Made by a program: the position numbers and the translations under genes. From Neorhizobium alkalisoli (GTDB lineage: Bacteria > Pseudomonadota > Alphaproteobacteria > Rhizobiales > Rhizobiaceae), in the NCBI RefSeq assembly GCF_002968635.1, contig NZ_PVBN01000001.1, positions 496,001 to 560,000 of the forward strand: a stretch of DNA of 64,000 nt, written 5' to 3'. Of the stretch, positions 8,925 through 19,021 are shown in pieces. Each line of letters opens with the position of its first letter. The first letter of the stretch is position 1. The notes beneath the pieces were generated by a model, which was not told where the DNA came from, did not search any database, and saw nothing but the letters and a program-made list of their open reading frames with translations.

Positions 8925-10184
8925 ATGGGCAGAGCCAAACTCACCATCCTGCCGCCCGGCAAGCCGCTTTCCGGCCGCGCCATGCCGCCTGGATCGAAGT
9001 CGATCACCAACAGGGCGCTGCTCCTGGCAGGACTTGCGAAGGGTACGAGCCGTCTCACCGGCGCGCTGAAGAGCGACGACACCCGTTATATGGCAGAAGC
9101 ACTGAGGGCCATGGGCGTGCAGGTGGATGAGCCGGATGCAACGACCTTCGTCGTCACTGGCACAGGCAGGCTTCTACCGCCGGCGGCCCCGCTTTTCCTC
9201 GGCAATGCCGGCACGGCAACCCGCTTCCTGACGGCGGCTGCCGCCCTGGTGGACGGCAAGGTCGTGGTCGACGGTGATGAACACATGCGCAAACGGCCGA
9301 TCGGACCGCTGGTCGAGGCGCTCCGTTCGCTCGGCGTCGACGCGTCCACAGCAACCGACTGCCCTCCCGTGACGGTCAACGGCACCGGTCGGTTCGACGC
9401 GGATCGCGTTCGTATCGATGGCGGTCTGTCGAGCCAGTATGTTTCGGCGCTGCTGATGATGGCGGCCGGCGGAAATCGGCCGGTCGTCGTGGAACTGCTG
9501 GGCGAACATATCGGCGCGCTAGGCTATATCGATCTTACGGTGGCTGCGATGCGGGCTTTCGGCGCAAAGGTGGAGCGTACCAGCGCCGTGACGTGGCAGA
9601 TCGAGCCGACAGGCTATCATGCGACCGATTTCGTCATCGAGCCGGATGCCTCTGCAGCCACCTATCTCTGGGCGGCGGAAGTGCTAACGGGGGGCGCGAT
9701 CGATCTCGGCGTGCCGGCAGATGCCTTCACCCAGCCGGATGCCAAGGCCTACGATCTCATCTCGCAATTCCCGCATTTGCCCGCCGAGATCGACGGCTCG
9801 CAGATGCAGGATGCGGTCCCGACGCTGGCCGTGCTGGCCGCCTTCAACGAGACGCCGGTGCGGTTTACCGGCATCGCCAACCTGCGGGTCAAGGAATGCG
9901 ATCGCGTGCGGGCACTTTCGCTCGGCCTCAACAATATCCGCGAGGGTCTGGCGACAGAGGAGGGGGACGATCTCCTCGTCGCGTCTGATCCATCGCTTGC
10001 AGGCCAGACCTTGCCGGCGGAGATCGACACTTTCGCCGATCATCGCATAGCCATGAGCTTTGCCCTGGCGGGGCTGAAGATCGGCGGCATCACCATCCTC
10101 GATCCCGACTGCGTCGCCAAGACCTTCCCGACCTATTGGGACGTGCTGGCTTCGCTGGGCGTGACTTACACCGACATCCAATAA
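8925..10184 (+). CDS. aroA: 3-phosphoshikimate 1-carboxyvinyltransferase (EPSP synthase) with an atypical active-site loop
   Basis: A 419-residue EPSP synthase joining shikimate-3-phosphate and phosphoenolpyruvate in the chorismate pathway. Family motifs: PPGSKSITNRALLLAGLA (residues 21-38), LGNAGTATRFL (92-102), DGDEHMRKRPIGPL near 115-128, GGLSSQYVSAL and the late catalytic RVKECDR and DHRIAMSFALAG. The 92-102 loop aligns residue for residue with E. coli numbering, but position 101 is Phe where class I enzymes have Pro. It is also not the class II (CP4-type) enzyme usually found next to cmk and rpsA in rhizobia. The gene has no aromatic-pathway neighbours. It may be a second EPSP synthase; whether a CP4-type copy exists elsewhere cannot be seen here. 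Confidence 0.9.
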   Translation: MGRAKLTILPPGKPLSGRAMPPGSKSITNRALLLAGLAKGTSRLTGALKSDDTRYMAEALRAMGVQVDEPDATTFVVTGTGRLLPPAAPLFLGNAGTATRFLTAAAALVDGKVVVDGDEHMRKRPIGPLVEALRSLGVDASTATDCPPVTVNGTGRFDADRVRIDGGLSSQYVSALLMMAAGGNRPVVVELLGEHIGALGYIDLTVAAMRAFGAKVERTSAVTWQIEPTGYHATDFVIEPDASAATYLWAAEVLTGGAIDLGVPADAFTQPDAKAYDLISQFPHLPAEIDGSQMQDAVPTLAVLAAFNETPVRFTGIANLRVKECDRVRALSLGLNNIREGLATEEGDDLLVASDPSLAGQTLPAEIDTFADHRIAMSFALAGLKIGGITILDPDCVAKTFPTYWDVLASLGVTYTDIQ

Positions 10185-10224
10185 ACTGTGAAAATCGGCG
10201 GAGGCCGAGGGGAGATATGTCGTG

Positions 10225-12150
10225 ATGCGGTGGTTCTCCGGTTTGTGGCTCTCGCTTCTCCTCGGCCTGTTCGCGGCATTGCCGGCACGGGCGGAGGAAT
10301 ATATCCGCGCCTATCATTCCGATGTTCAGATTGCCGCCGATGGCGGACTGACCGTCTCCGAAACGATCACCGTCAACGCGGAAGGCAACCGGATCCGGCG
10401 CGGCATCTTCCGCGATTTTCCGCTGACCATGCAGGACGCGGCGGGACGCACGGTGCGTGTCGGCTTCGATGTCGTATCGGTCACGCGCGACGGGCGGGAC
10501 GAACCTCATCATACGGAAACGGTGGCCGGCGGCATCCGTATCTATGCGGGGTCGGAGGATGTGCTTCTTCGAGACGGTGAGCACACCTATGTCTTTACCT
10601 ACAGGACCGACCGCCAAATCCGCTACTTCGACGACCATGACGAACTCTACTGGAACGTCACCGGCAATGGCTGGCAGTTCCGCATAGCGCAGGCTTCGGC
10701 GCGCGTGACGCTGCCGGGGGGCAGGGTAACTCAGACCGCGGCCTATACCGGTCCGCTCGGCTCCACCCAGCGCAACGCCCGCATGCAGGCAAACGGCAGC
10801 GAGGCGGCTTTTGCGACCACCCGCCCGCTCGGCGAACAGGAGGGCCTGACGATCGTCGTCGGCTTCTCCAAAGGCGTGGTCGCGCTGCCTTCAGCCGATC
10901 AGGAGCTCGACTGGTGGCTCCGCGACAACCTCAATGTCTTCCTGGGTGTCGGCGGATTGATCCTGGTCGTCGCCTATTACTCGGTGTTCTGGAATCGCAT
11001 CGGTCGCGATCCGGCCGGCGGGGTCATGGTGCCGCGCTGGGATGCCCCGGACGGCCTTTCCCCCGCCCTCGTCAACTACATCGACAACAAGGGCTTTTCG
11101 GGCGGCGGCTGGACCGCCTTTTCGGCTGGCGTGCTCGATCTCGCGGTCAAGGGATATGTGGTGCTCGACGATCTTAAGGAGAAGATCGTTCTGCGCCGGA
11201 CGGAGAAGGCCGTGCCGCGGGATCTGCCGATCGGTCAGGCCTCGATCCTCGGCTCCATCGGCGGCAAGGGCGGAAGCCTCGTCATTGACGAGGCGAACGG
11301 AACGACGGTCCAGTCGGTCGGCGCCGGCTTCCGCCAGGCGATCGAAAAGGAGCATCGCGGCAAATATTACAAGGCCAATACGGGTTATGTCATCGGTGGC
11401 TTGGCGCTCAGCCTGCTTGCAATCGGGGCCATACTCGTCTTCGGCAATATCGAGCCTGACATGATTGCCATCCTTGTCGCGCCGACCTTCTTTGCCGCCG
11501 TGTTCGGCGTCTTTGCCGTGAATTTTGGCAGGGCCATGAAGCGCAAGGGTACATTGGCCTCGAAATTCATGGCGATCCTGATGGTGGGCTTCTTCGGTCT
11601 GGTGGCGATTTCCACGCTCTCGGGCATCATTGTGGGGCTGGCCTCGGAACTGACCGGCAGCGAACATTGGCCGGTGCTGGCGGCGGTGGGCGGTATCGTT
11701 CTTGCCAACGTGATGTTCTTTTTCCTGATGGGCGCACCGACGCCGCTCGGCCGCAAGCTGATGGACGGTATCGAGGGCCTGCGCACCTATCTCACGCTTG
11801 CGGAAAAGGACCGCATGAACATGGCGGACGCACCGACCATGTCGCCGCAGCATTTCGAGAAGCTTCTGCCCTATGCGGTGGCACTCGGCGTGGAAAAGCC
11901 CTGGAGCCGCGCCTTCGAAGCCTGGCTCGCCACGGCGGCCGCAGGTGCTGCGGCGGCGTCCTATGCCCCTGGCTGGTACAGCGGCACTTCCCATTCGAGC
12001 TTCGGCGACCGCATCGGCGGCTTTGCCTCCTCCATGGCTTCCACCATCGCCTCGACCATTCCCGCACCCAAATCCTCCTCGTCCTCCTCCGGCTTTTCCG
12101 GCGGCTCCTCCGGCGGTGGCGGAGGCGGTGGCGGCGGAGGAGGGTGGTAA
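10225..12150 (+). CDS. DUF2207 domain membrane protein
   Basis: A protein of about 641 residues with a signal peptide (cleavage near ARA-EEY), an extracytoplasmic DUF2207 domain with SDVQIAADGGLTVSETITVN near residues 30-49, then a helix near 235-255 (VFLGVGGLILVVAYYSVFW). Three more hydrophobic segments follow between about 390 and 510. The C-terminus is a low-complexity Ser/Gly tail ending in eleven glycines and a tryptophan. Such SGG..GGGG ends are typical of this family. Start: the ATG at 10225 is 9 bases after GAGGGGAGA; a GTG one codon earlier is possible. Role unknown; DUF2207 proteins are genomic partners of LemA, encoded nearby. The gene ends 89 bases before glyS. Confidence 0.85.
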   Translation: MRWFSGLWLSLLLGLFAALPARAEEYIRAYHSDVQIAADGGLTVSETITVNAEGNRIRRGIFRDFPLTMQDAAGRTVRVGFDVVSVTRDGRDEPHHTETVAGGIRIYAGSEDVLLRDGEHTYVFTYRTDRQIRYFDDHDELYWNVTGNGWQFRIAQASARVTLPGGRVTQTAAYTGPLGSTQRNARMQANGSEAAFATTRPLGEQEGLTIVVGFSKGVVALPSADQELDWWLRDNLNVFLGVGGLILVVAYYSVFWNRIGRDPAGGVMVPRWDAPDGLSPALVNYIDNKGFSGGGWTAFSAGVLDLAVKGYVVLDDLKEKIVLRRTEKAVPRDLPIGQASILGSIGGKGGSLVIDEANGTTVQSVGAGFRQAIEKEHRGKYYKANTGYVIGGLALSLLAIGAILVFGNIEPDMIAILVAPTFFAAVFGVFAVNFGRAMKRKGTLASKFMAILMVGFFGLVAISTLSGIIVGLASELTGSEHWPVLAAVGGIVLANVMFFFLMGAPTPLGRKLMDGIEGLRTYLTLAEKDRMNMADAPTMSPQHFEKLLPYAVALGVEKPWSRAFEAWLATAAAGAAAASYAPGWYSGTSHSSFGDRIGGFASSMASTIASTIPAPKSSSSSSGFSGGSSGGGGGGGGGGGW

Positions 12151-12239
12151 ACCACTTTCCCCAATCCCCCTGATGACTTTTTGCGGTGGGCTTGCTAAGG
12201 CCACCCCCTGTTGAACAATCATCAAAAAGTTGATTATCG

Positions 12240-14459
12240 ATGCCCGATCTGCTTCTCGAACTCCGCTCGGAGGAAATCCCGGCCCGCATGCAGCGCAAGG
12301 CGGCGGGGGATCTCAAAAAGCTCGTCACCGACGCGCTGGTGGAGGCGGGGCTGACCTATGAGGGTGCGCGCGAATATTGGACGCCGCGCCGGCTGACCCT
12401 CGATATCCGGGGCCTGACGGCGCGTTCCGCCGATCAGCGCGAGGAGATCAAGGGGCCGTCGACCAAAGCGCCGGAGCAGGCGGTTCAGGGGTTCCTGCGC
12501 AAGGCGGGTCTTTCGGACGTTTCCGAAGCGCAGATCGTCAACGATCCGAAGAAGGGCGATTTCTACGTCGCGGTCATTTCCAAGCCGGGCCGCCCCGCCG
12601 AACAGATCATCGCCGCGGCGATACCCGGCATCATCCGCAATTTCCCCTGGCCCAAGTCGATGCGCTGGGGTGCGGCTTCCATGCCGAAGGGCGCGCGGTT
12701 CTCCGGAGTCGAAGGCAAGGGATCGGAAAGCCTCCGCTGGGTTCGCCCCCTGCAATCGATCGTCTGCGTCTTCGGCCCGGAACACGAAGAGACGCAGGTC
12801 ATCCCCTTCGAGATCGACGGGTTGGTCGCTGCCAATATCACCTACGGCCATCGTTTCCATGCGCCCGAGCCGATCACGGTGCGGCGCTTCGAGGACTATG
12901 TGGCGAGCCTCGAAAAGGCGAAGGTCATGCTGGATGCCGATCGCCGCAAGGACGTCATCCTGCACGATGCGCGCGACCTCGCCTTCGCCAACGGCCTCGA
13001 TCTGGTGGAGGACGAGGGTCTCCTGGAAGAGGTCTCCGGTCTCGTCGAGTGGCCGCATGTGCTGATGGGCGAGTTCGAACAGGATTATCTCGAAATCCCG
13101 GCCGAAATCATTCGGCTCACCATCAAGACGAACCAGAAATGTTTCGTCACGCGGCCGCAAGGCGGCGAGGGCCTCTCGAACCGCTTCATCTTGGTTTCGA
13201 ATATCGAGGCGAAGGACGGTGGCAAGGAGATCATCCACGGCAACGGAAAGGTGGTGCGCGCCCGTTTGTCGGACGCCAAGCATTTCTGGACCCGCGACCA
13301 GGGCAACCTTCCGGACCTCGAAACGCTGAAGGACTCGGCCGCGAAGTTCGGTCTTCATCTCGATAAACCGCTCGACCAGCGCATGGCGAAGCTCGACGCG
13401 CTGAACGTCACCTTCCACGCCAAGCTCGGCACGCAGGGTGAGCGCGTGGCCCGCATCCGCGCGCTGGCAGCGGAACTGGCCAAGGTCACCGGTGCCGATC
13501 CGGCGCTGGTGGACCGTGCCGCTGTGCTTGCCAAGGCGGACCTTCGCACCGAAGCGGTTGGCGAATTCCCCGAACTGCAGGGCCTGATGGGCCGCCGCTA
13601 TGCCTTGCTCCAAGGCGAAGACGCGTCCGTCGCGTCTGCGATCGAGGATCACTGGAAACCGAACGGCCCGTCGGATCGCCTTCCGGAAGACAAGGTCGGG
13701 CTCACCGTGGCGCTCGCCGACAAGCTCGATACGCTCGTCGGCTTCTGGGCGATCGACGAAAAGCCGACGGGTTCGAAGGACCCGTTTGCGCTCCGCCGGG
13801 CCGCACTGGGCGTCGTGCGTATCCTGCTGGAGCGGAAGGTTCCGTTGAGTCTTTCGCAAACATTTGCGGCGGCGGATAACCCCGCCTTCTATGGAACGGC
13901 AGCCGCGAACCCGGAAGAAGTTTATGATCGCGCTTATAAGCCCGACCTCCTCTCCTTCTTCCACGACCGCCTCAAAGTCTATCTGCGTGACATGGGCGCG
14001 CGGCACGACATCATCGATGCGGTGCTTACGCCGGATGCAGACGACCTCTTGATGATCGCGCGCCGTGCGGAAGCGCTCACCGCTTTCATCACCTCGGAAG
14101 ACGGCAAGAACCTGCTCGCCGGCACCAGGCGCGCCGTGCAGCTTCTCGCCGCCGAGGAGAAGAAGGGCACCGTGGTTGCCGATGGCGTGGCAGACGAACT
14201 GCTGCGGCTCGATGCGGAAAAGGCGCTCTGGTCGGCGATCCGGTCGGCATCGCAGGAAGCCTCGGACGCTATTGCCCAGGAAGATTTCCGCTCGGCCATG
14301 GAAGCACTCTCGAAGCTCCGTGCGCCCGTCGACCGGTTCTTCGAAGAGGTGCTGGTCAACGACGAGGATGCGGCGATCCGGGCCAACCGTCTGGCGCTTC
14401 TGAAAGCCATTCGTGAAGCAACGGCGACCGTTGCGGACTTCTCCAAGATCGTTTCGTAA
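12240..14459 (+). CDS. glyS: Glycine--tRNA ligase beta subunit
   Basis: A 739-residue beta subunit of the heterotetrameric glycyl-tRNA synthetase, needed for tRNA binding. It begins with the characteristic [16 protein letters not shown], and contains [10 protein letters not shown] (about residues 139-148), [13 protein letters not shown] and the HD-like region [15 protein letters not shown]. Family length is about 690-700; this copy is slightly longer. A long open frame on the opposite strand over the same interval is rejected as a shadow. The gene is read after the DUF2207 gene and ends facing a chemoreceptor gene. Confidence 0.95.
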   Translation: MPDLLLELRSEEIPARMQRKAAGDLKKLVTDALVEAGLTYEGAREYWTPRRLTLDIRGLTARSADQREEIKGPSTKAPEQAVQGFLRKAGLSDVSEAQIVNDPKKGDFYVAVISKPGRPAEQIIAAAIPGIIRNFPWPKSMRWGAASMPKGARFSGVEGKGSESLRWVRPLQSIVCVFGPEHEETQVIPFEIDGLVAANITYGHRFHAPEPITVRRFEDYVASLEKAKVMLDADRRKDVILHDARDLAFANGLDLVEDEGLLEEVSGLVEWPHVLMGEFEQDYLEIPAEIIRLTIKTNQKCFVTRPQGGEGLSNRFILVSNIEAKDGGKEIIHGNGKVVRARLSDAKHFWTRDQGNLPDLETLKDSAAKFGLHLDKPLDQRMAKLDALNVTFHAKLGTQGERVARIRALAAELAKVTGADPALVDRAAVLAKADLRTEAVGEFPELQGLMGRRYALLQGEDASVASAIEDHWKPNGPSDRLPEDKVGLTVALADKLDTLVGFWAIDEKPTGSKDPFALRRAALGVVRILLERKVPLSLSQTFAAADNPAFYGTAAANPEEVYDRAYKPDLLSFFHDRLKVYLRDMGARHDIIDAVLTPDADDLLMIARRAEALTAFITSEDGKNLLAGTRRAVQLLAAEEKKGTVVADGVADELLRLDAEKALWSAIRSASQEASDAIAQEDFRSAMEALSKLRAPVDRFFEEVLVNDEDAAIRANRLALLKAIREATATVADFSKIVS

Positions 14460-14460
14460 C

Positions 14461-14493
14461 AAAAAAAGACCGCCGGGCCTTCGCCCGACGGTC
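14461..14493 (-). terminator. Rho-independent terminator of the sCache chemoreceptor gene
   Basis: GACCGCCGGGC (14468-14478) and GCCCGACGGTC (14483-14493) form an 11-bp stem with one mismatch around CTTC. The seven As at 14461-14467 become a U-run on the minus strand, so it acts for the minus-strand mcp gene rather than for glyS. Confidence 0.8.
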
Positions 14494-14519
14494 TCCGGTC
14501 CCCGGCCCCCGAGGGTCCG

Positions 14520-16355
14520 TTAGCTCGCCTTGCGCATCTTCTGCGCCGTGCGGTGGAGCGCGCCGCCGCCGCTGCCATGCCCGACGCGGAAGCTGCGGAT
14601 CAGGCTCAGGAGCTCGTCCGTATCGGTCGCCAGTGCCTCGGCCGAAGCCGTGGTTTCTTCCGCCATCGCCGCATTGTGTTGGGTCGCAGCATCGAGCTGG
14701 TTCAGCGAGGATGAAATCGACCGTAGCGTCGTATCCTGCTCGGATGCGGAATGGGCGATCTTGCCGACGATCTCGCTCGCGTCCTTGACCTGGCTGGAGA
14801 TGCGCTTCAGCGCCTCGCCGGCTTCGCCCACGAGACGGACGCCGTTCTGCACCTGACCGGAGGAGCGGGAAATCTGGTCCTTGATCTCCTTGGCGGCCGC
14901 TGCGGAACGCTGTGCAAGCTCGCGCACTTCCTGGGCAACCACGGCAAAGCCCTTGCCGGATTCGCCCGCGCGGGCGGCTTCGACACCGGCGTTGAGCGCC
15001 AGAAGGTTGGTCTGGAAGGCGATCTCGTCGATCACGCCGATGATCTTGGAAATCTCGCCCGACGAATGTTCGATACCCCCCATGGCTTCGATCGCCTGGG
15101 CGACGATCTGGTCGGAACGGGCAGCCTCGGTGCTGACCGAGCTGACGCGCTGTGACGCTTCATGGGCACCTTCCGCGGTATGACGCACGGCGACGGTCAG
15201 CTCGTCGAGGGCTGCGGAGGTTTCTTCGAGGTTGGCGGCCTGGCGTTCGGTGCGCTGCGAGAGTTCGTTGGAGGCGCGGCGGATTTCTTCCTTCGAACCG
15301 CTGATGTCGATGCCCTTCGCATTGACCTTCGCCATCGCTGCTTCGAGCTGGCCGAGCGCTTCGTTGAAGTTGTAGCGCAGCGTTTCGTAACGCGGTCCGA
15401 GATCGCCGCAGCGGATGGTAAGGTCGCCGGTGGCGAGAGCTTCCAGCGCCTCGCCGATGGCGGAAACGACCTGCGTCTGGGCTTTGGCGTCCTGCTGCTG
15501 CTGCCCGAGGTTGCGCTGGCGTTCCTGGTCCAGCTCCAGCTTCTGCTTCTCTTCCCGCTCCGCCATGGCCTGGCGCTCGCGGATCTTTTCCTGCAGGGCC
15601 TGGGTCGCTTTGGCCATCATGCCCACTTCGTTGGACATTTCGGTATGCGGGATGGCGATGCTCACATTCTCGTCGGCGACCGCTTCCAGCGCCGAATGCA
15701 CCGCAGTCAGAGGCTTGGTGATGTTGCGGATGACGAGGATCGCGACGCCAAGGGCCGCAAGGAAGGCAATGAGCCCGAAGGAAATGACCTCCAGGATCGT
15801 CCGCTGGATCTTGGCTTCGAGGTCGTCCACGTAGACGCCGGTCGCAACCACCACATCCCAAGGCTGGAACGTCCGCGAATAGACGGCCTTTTTGTAGACG
15901 TCGTCAGCCGAAAGGCCGGGTTTTTCCCAATGATATTCGGTAATGCCGCCGCCCGCCTGTGCGTTGGCGACGATCTCTTCGCGAAAGAGCTTGCCCATCT
16001 TGTCGGGCTGGCCCTTCTGGGAGGTGCCGACATTCTTGGAGTTGAAGTGGAAGGTCATGACGATGTCTTTCGTCATGCCGAAAATATAGCCAGCCGGCTC
16101 GAACTTGATGGCGGCGACGGTGGCGTAAGCCTGCGTCTGCGCCTGTTCACGGGTCAGCTTGCCCGCCTTTTCCTGTTCATAATAGTTCTGAAGTATGGAG
16201 ATCGCGGACTCCACCTGCGTGCGCAGCATGTCGTAGCGCTCGGCGTAGATCGAGGCGATCGAGGTCCGGATCTGGTAATAGGTGACGGTGGCGAAGGCCA
16301 CCATAAGGACAGCCACCACGGTCAATAACTGATGGGAAATTTTTAGGTTCTTCAT
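14520..16355 (-). CDS. Methyl-accepting chemotaxis protein with single-Cache sensor
   Basis: A 611-residue chemoreceptor. Helix 1 (about residues 9-27) and helix 2 (about 190-212) flank a periplasmic sCache_2-type domain containing PAGYIFGMTKDIVMTF and QPWDVVVATGVYVDD. A HAMP domain (ITKPLTAVHSALEAV), a second HAMP-like linker and the signalling tip follow ([20 protein letters not shown], then [18 protein letters not shown]). It ends KMRKAS and has no CheR-tethering pentapeptide. sCache_2 receptors often sense small organic acids, but the ligand is not readable here. It is monocistronic, with its own terminator downstream and 247 bases of non-coding sequence upstream. Confidence 0.93.
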   Translation of the reverse strand: MKNLKISHQLLTVVAVLMVAFATVTYYQIRTSIASIYAERYDMLRTQVESAISILQNYYEQEKAGKLTREQAQTQAYATVAAIKFEPAGYIFGMTKDIVMTFHFNSKNVGTSQKGQPDKMGKLFREEIVANAQAGGGITEYHWEKPGLSADDVYKKAVYSRTFQPWDVVVATGVYVDDLEAKIQRTILEVISFGLIAFLAALGVAILVIRNITKPLTAVHSALEAVADENVSIAIPHTEMSNEVGMMAKATQALQEKIRERQAMAEREEKQKLELDQERQRNLGQQQQDAKAQTQVVSAIGEALEALATGDLTIRCGDLGPRYETLRYNFNEALGQLEAAMAKVNAKGIDISGSKEEIRRASNELSQRTERQAANLEETSAALDELTVAVRHTAEGAHEASQRVSSVSTEAARSDQIVAQAIEAMGGIEHSSGEISKIIGVIDEIAFQTNLLALNAGVEAARAGESGKGFAVVAQEVRELAQRSAAAAKEIKDQISRSSGQVQNGVRLVGEAGEALKRISSQVKDASEIVGKIAHSASEQDTTLRSISSSLNQLDAATQHNAAMAEETTASAEALATDTDELLSLIRSFRVGHGSGGGALHRTAQKMRKAS

Positions 16356-16602
16356 GTTCGCGCGCTTTCACCCGGCCGGGCTCCTGATGGAGCCGGAGCG
16401 GAGTATATGAACGGAGGGGGAGTGCGCTTCCTGCGCTGGTCACGTGCTCGCATCGCACGAGGCGACCATGCGTCGAAATGATTGAACAAATTTTAATTAT
16501 CAGGCCAGGATCTGGCACTGGCGGAGAGCTACTGTTGCCGCAGCTTTTCGACCCTCGGCCATGTTCGATAGAGGGTGAGGCGGCCGACGGCTTCGGCTGC
16601 TA

Positions 16603-17103
16603 TCAGCGCAGCCGAAGTTCGAATCCATCCAGCGAAAGAGGCTGGCTAGCCATAGCCGCCTGATCGATCTTTTGATCTGGCCCGATAACGGCGCCGGTCG
16701 TCGCTTCGATGTCGATGCCGTCCCTGGAGGCGTCGATCGTGGCGAGCTGCGTTTCGGTCGAGCCGCCGGCGCTGGTCTGGAGCGCGGCGATGGCCCTTTC
16801 TTCGGCCATCCACTCGGGAAGCTTGCTGACATGGATCACCGGCGAGCCGCCGAGCCAGGCTTCGGTACGGACGAGCTTCTTCTCGCCGTTGATATCGACG
16901 ATTTCCATCTTCTGGGTGCCTTGCGCGAGTTCCGGCACCTTGTAGGCGGGTTCGTCCGCTTTCCGCGTAAGGTCCGGGCAGTCGGCGCAGCGTTTCTCGA
17001 CAATGCTGGGGCTGGACGGATGCACACCGCCGACCGGCGTGATGGAAGATGCAAAAGCTGCACCGCTTGCAAACACGAGAGCCGTAGTCAGAACGAGACG
17101 CAT
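16603..17103 (-). CDS. Small secreted protein, HPE1-like (plant-effector-like domain), unknown function
   Basis: A 166-residue protein with a clear signal peptide (MRLVLTTALVFASGAAFA, then SSITPVGG). The mature part has a CADC motif (about residues 39-42), a conserved-looking block VDINGEKKLVRTEAWLGGSPVIHVSK and an acidic C-terminus. From memory this resembles proteins labelled 'plant virulence effector HPE1-like' in rhizobia and Liberibacter; I cannot confirm that here. The two Cys residues suggest redox or metal binding, but that is speculation. It is 99 bases downstream of purD on the same strand and probably has its own promoter. Confidence 0.7.
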   Translation of the reverse strand: MRLVLTTALVFASGAAFASSITPVGGVHPSSPSIVEKRCADCPDLTRKADEPAYKVPELAQGTQKMEIVDINGEKKLVRTEAWLGGSPVIHVSKLPEWMAEERAIAALQTSAGGSTETQLATIDASRDGIDIEATTGAVIGPDQKIDQAAMASQPLSLDGFELRLR

Positions 17104-17202
17104 AACCGGAATCCTTCCCTGATCGTCGGAAGGGTAGCGCGGTTTCCTTTCGATCCCGTCAGGACAATCGGTAAATTTTGAATGAATCCCGGAAGCGGCG
17201 GC

Positions 17203-18474
17203 TCAATTCTCTTCGCGCGCGACCGCCTGCCAGCCGATATCGCGACGGCAGAAACCGTTTTGCCATTCGGTCCGGTCGACCAGCGCATAGGCGCGCTCCT
17301 TGGCCTCGGCGACCGTTTTGCCTGTCGCCGTGACATTGAGGACCCGCCCGCCGGTCGCAACCAGCGCGCCATCCTTCAGCGCCGTGCCCGCATGGAAGAT
17401 CTTCTCTCCGGCGGATGCCTGCGGCAGGTGCGTTATCGGCGTGTTCTTTTCGTAGGCGCCGGGATAGCCCTTCGACGCCATGACCACCGTCAGAGCCACC
17501 TGGTCGCTCCATTCCGCGGAGACCTTATCGAGTGTCCCGGTCGCGGCTGCGTACAGGAGATCAAGCAGATCGCTTTTCAGCCGCATCATCAAGACCTGGC
17601 ATTCCGGATCGCCGAAGCGCACGTTGTATTCGATCAGCTCCGGCCCCTTTGCCGTGATCATCAGCCCAGCGAAAAAGACACCCGCGAACGGATAGCCGCT
17701 TTCGGCCATGCCGCGGATCGTCGGCTCGATGATCTCCTTCATCGTGCGGGACACCATGTCGGGCGTCATCACCGGTGCCGGCGAATAGGCGCCCATGCCG
17801 CCGGTATTCGGCCCGGTATCGCCGTCGCCCACCCGCTTGTGATCCTGGGCGGTTGCGAGCGCCAGCGCGGTCTTGCCATCGGACAGGCAGAAGAAGCTGG
17901 CCTCTTCGCCATCGAGAAAGGCTTCCACCACGACTTCGGCACCGGCTGCGCCGAATGCGCCGTCGAAGCAGTCGTCGATGGCGGCAAGCGCTTCGTCGAC
18001 CGTCATGGCAACGGTGACGCCTTTGCCCGCCGCAAGGCCGTCCGCCTTGACCACGATCGGCGCGCCCTGTTCCTGCACATAGGCCTTGGCCTCGGCGGCA
18101 TTCGAAAAGCGGCGGTAGGCGCCGGTCGGGATATCGTAGCGCGCGCAGAGATCCTTGGTGAAGCCCTTCGAGCCTTCAAGCTGCGCCGCCGCGGCCGATG
18201 GGCCGAAAACGACGATATTTTTTGCCCGTAAAGCATCCGAAAGACCCGAAACGAGCGGCGCCTCGGGACCGATCACAACCAGATCGATCTTCTTTTCCAG
18301 GCAGAAAGTTTCTACGGCCCGATGATCCTCGATGTCGATCGTCGCAAGCGTCGCATGTTCCGCAACGCCGGGATTGCCCGGGGCGGCATAGAGTTCGGTG
18401 AGTTTTGGGGATTGGGCAAGCTTCCAGGCCAGCGCATGCTCGCGTCCACCGGAACCGATCAAGAGAACCTTCAT
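17203..18474 (-). CDS. purD: Phosphoribosylamine--glycine ligase
   Basis: A 423-residue ATP-grasp enzyme that makes glycinamide ribonucleotide, the second step of purine synthesis. Visible motifs: [20 protein letters not shown] at the N-terminus, [11 protein letters not shown] near 75, [13 protein letters not shown] near 147, [19 protein letters not shown] near 223 and [15 protein letters not shown] near 281. The frame is open 17 codons upstream, but the ATG at 18474 opens the conserved nucleotide loop and follows GAGGGCGAG, so it is preferred. No other purine gene is adjacent. Confidence 0.97.
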   Translation of the reverse strand: MKVLLIGSGGREHALAWKLAQSPKLTELYAAPGNPGVAEHATLATIDIEDHRAVETFCLEKKIDLVVIGPEAPLVSGLSDALRAKNIVVFGPSAAAAQLEGSKGFTKDLCARYDIPTGAYRRFSNAAEAKAYVQEQGAPIVVKADGLAAGKGVTVAMTVDEALAAIDDCFDGAFGAAGAEVVVEAFLDGEEASFFCLSDGKTALALATAQDHKRVGDGDTGPNTGGMGAYSPAPVMTPDMVSRTMKEIIEPTIRGMAESGYPFAGVFFAGLMITAKGPELIEYNVRFGDPECQVLMMRLKSDLLDLLYAAATGTLDKVSAEWSDQVALTVVMASKGYPGAYEKNTPITHLPQASAGEKIFHAGTALKDGALVATGGRVLNVTATGKTVAEAKERAYALVDRTEWQNGFCRRDIGWQAVAREEN

Positions 18475-18587
18475 GTCTCGCCCTCGTTTTTTAACCTGAC
18501 CGGCGGTTAAGGGGCGGGACGGCAAAGGTCAAGTGCCGGGCCACGAGATGTTCGATCACCCCGTGGCCCGACCACTACGACCAAACC

Positions 18588-18797
18588 CTAGCGATGCGAC
18601 GGAGCCGACACCGTGCCGCGTCGGATGTTCAATGTCGTCTGGAAGATCATCCTGTTTCGGTACGCGAGGAAGGGCACCGGCTCGTCTCTCGAAGACGCAT
18701 TGGCGAGTTTTTCGTCGAGATAGGAAATGGCGGCTTCGAGCTCTTCATCTGCAACCGCCGTGTCGAACGCCAGCACTCTGGCAGCTTTCCTGGGCAT
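18588..18797 (-). CDS. Small hypothetical protein (69 residues)
   Basis: A short frame beginning MPRKAARVLAFDTAVADEEL with a helical, acidic middle and a basic end (NIRRGTVSAPSHR). The argument for a real gene is an excellent ribosome binding site, GGAGG five bases before the ATG, and isolation in an otherwise empty 547-base gap between purD and tex. The argument against is its small size and lack of any family I recognise. It could also be the remnant of a longer gene. Confidence 0.5.
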   Translation of the reverse strand: MPRKAARVLAFDTAVADEELEAAISYLDEKLANASSRDEPVPFLAYRNRMIFQTTLNIRRGTVSAPSHR

Positions 18798-19021
18798 TCA
18801 TACCTCCATTCCTGGCCGCATCATGCGGCGGTCGGAATTTAGGTGCTCATTGCGGCGGGTGAGAGAGTCCTCGTTCTTTTCCACAGGTCCATGGTTAGCG
18901 GTCTTCCAACGTCCGTACCGATTTGGCACATCCTCGGCAAATTGTGGACCCGTCGTTGCCCACGTTGCCTTGCCACAAACTTTCACTATGGTCACGCCTC
19001 CGGTTTTCAAAGGGGAAGCTC

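Noticed and set aside
12234..14462. 742-codon open frame on the minus strand over glyS
   Set aside because: It is an antisense shadow: glyS is unmistakable on the plus strand, and the minus-strand protein is His/Arg-rich with no family signature.
16610..16640. GTTCGAATCC-like string suggesting a tRNA T-arm
   Set aside because: No acceptor or anticodon stem can be built around it, and it lies in the coding region of the secreted HPE1-like protein.
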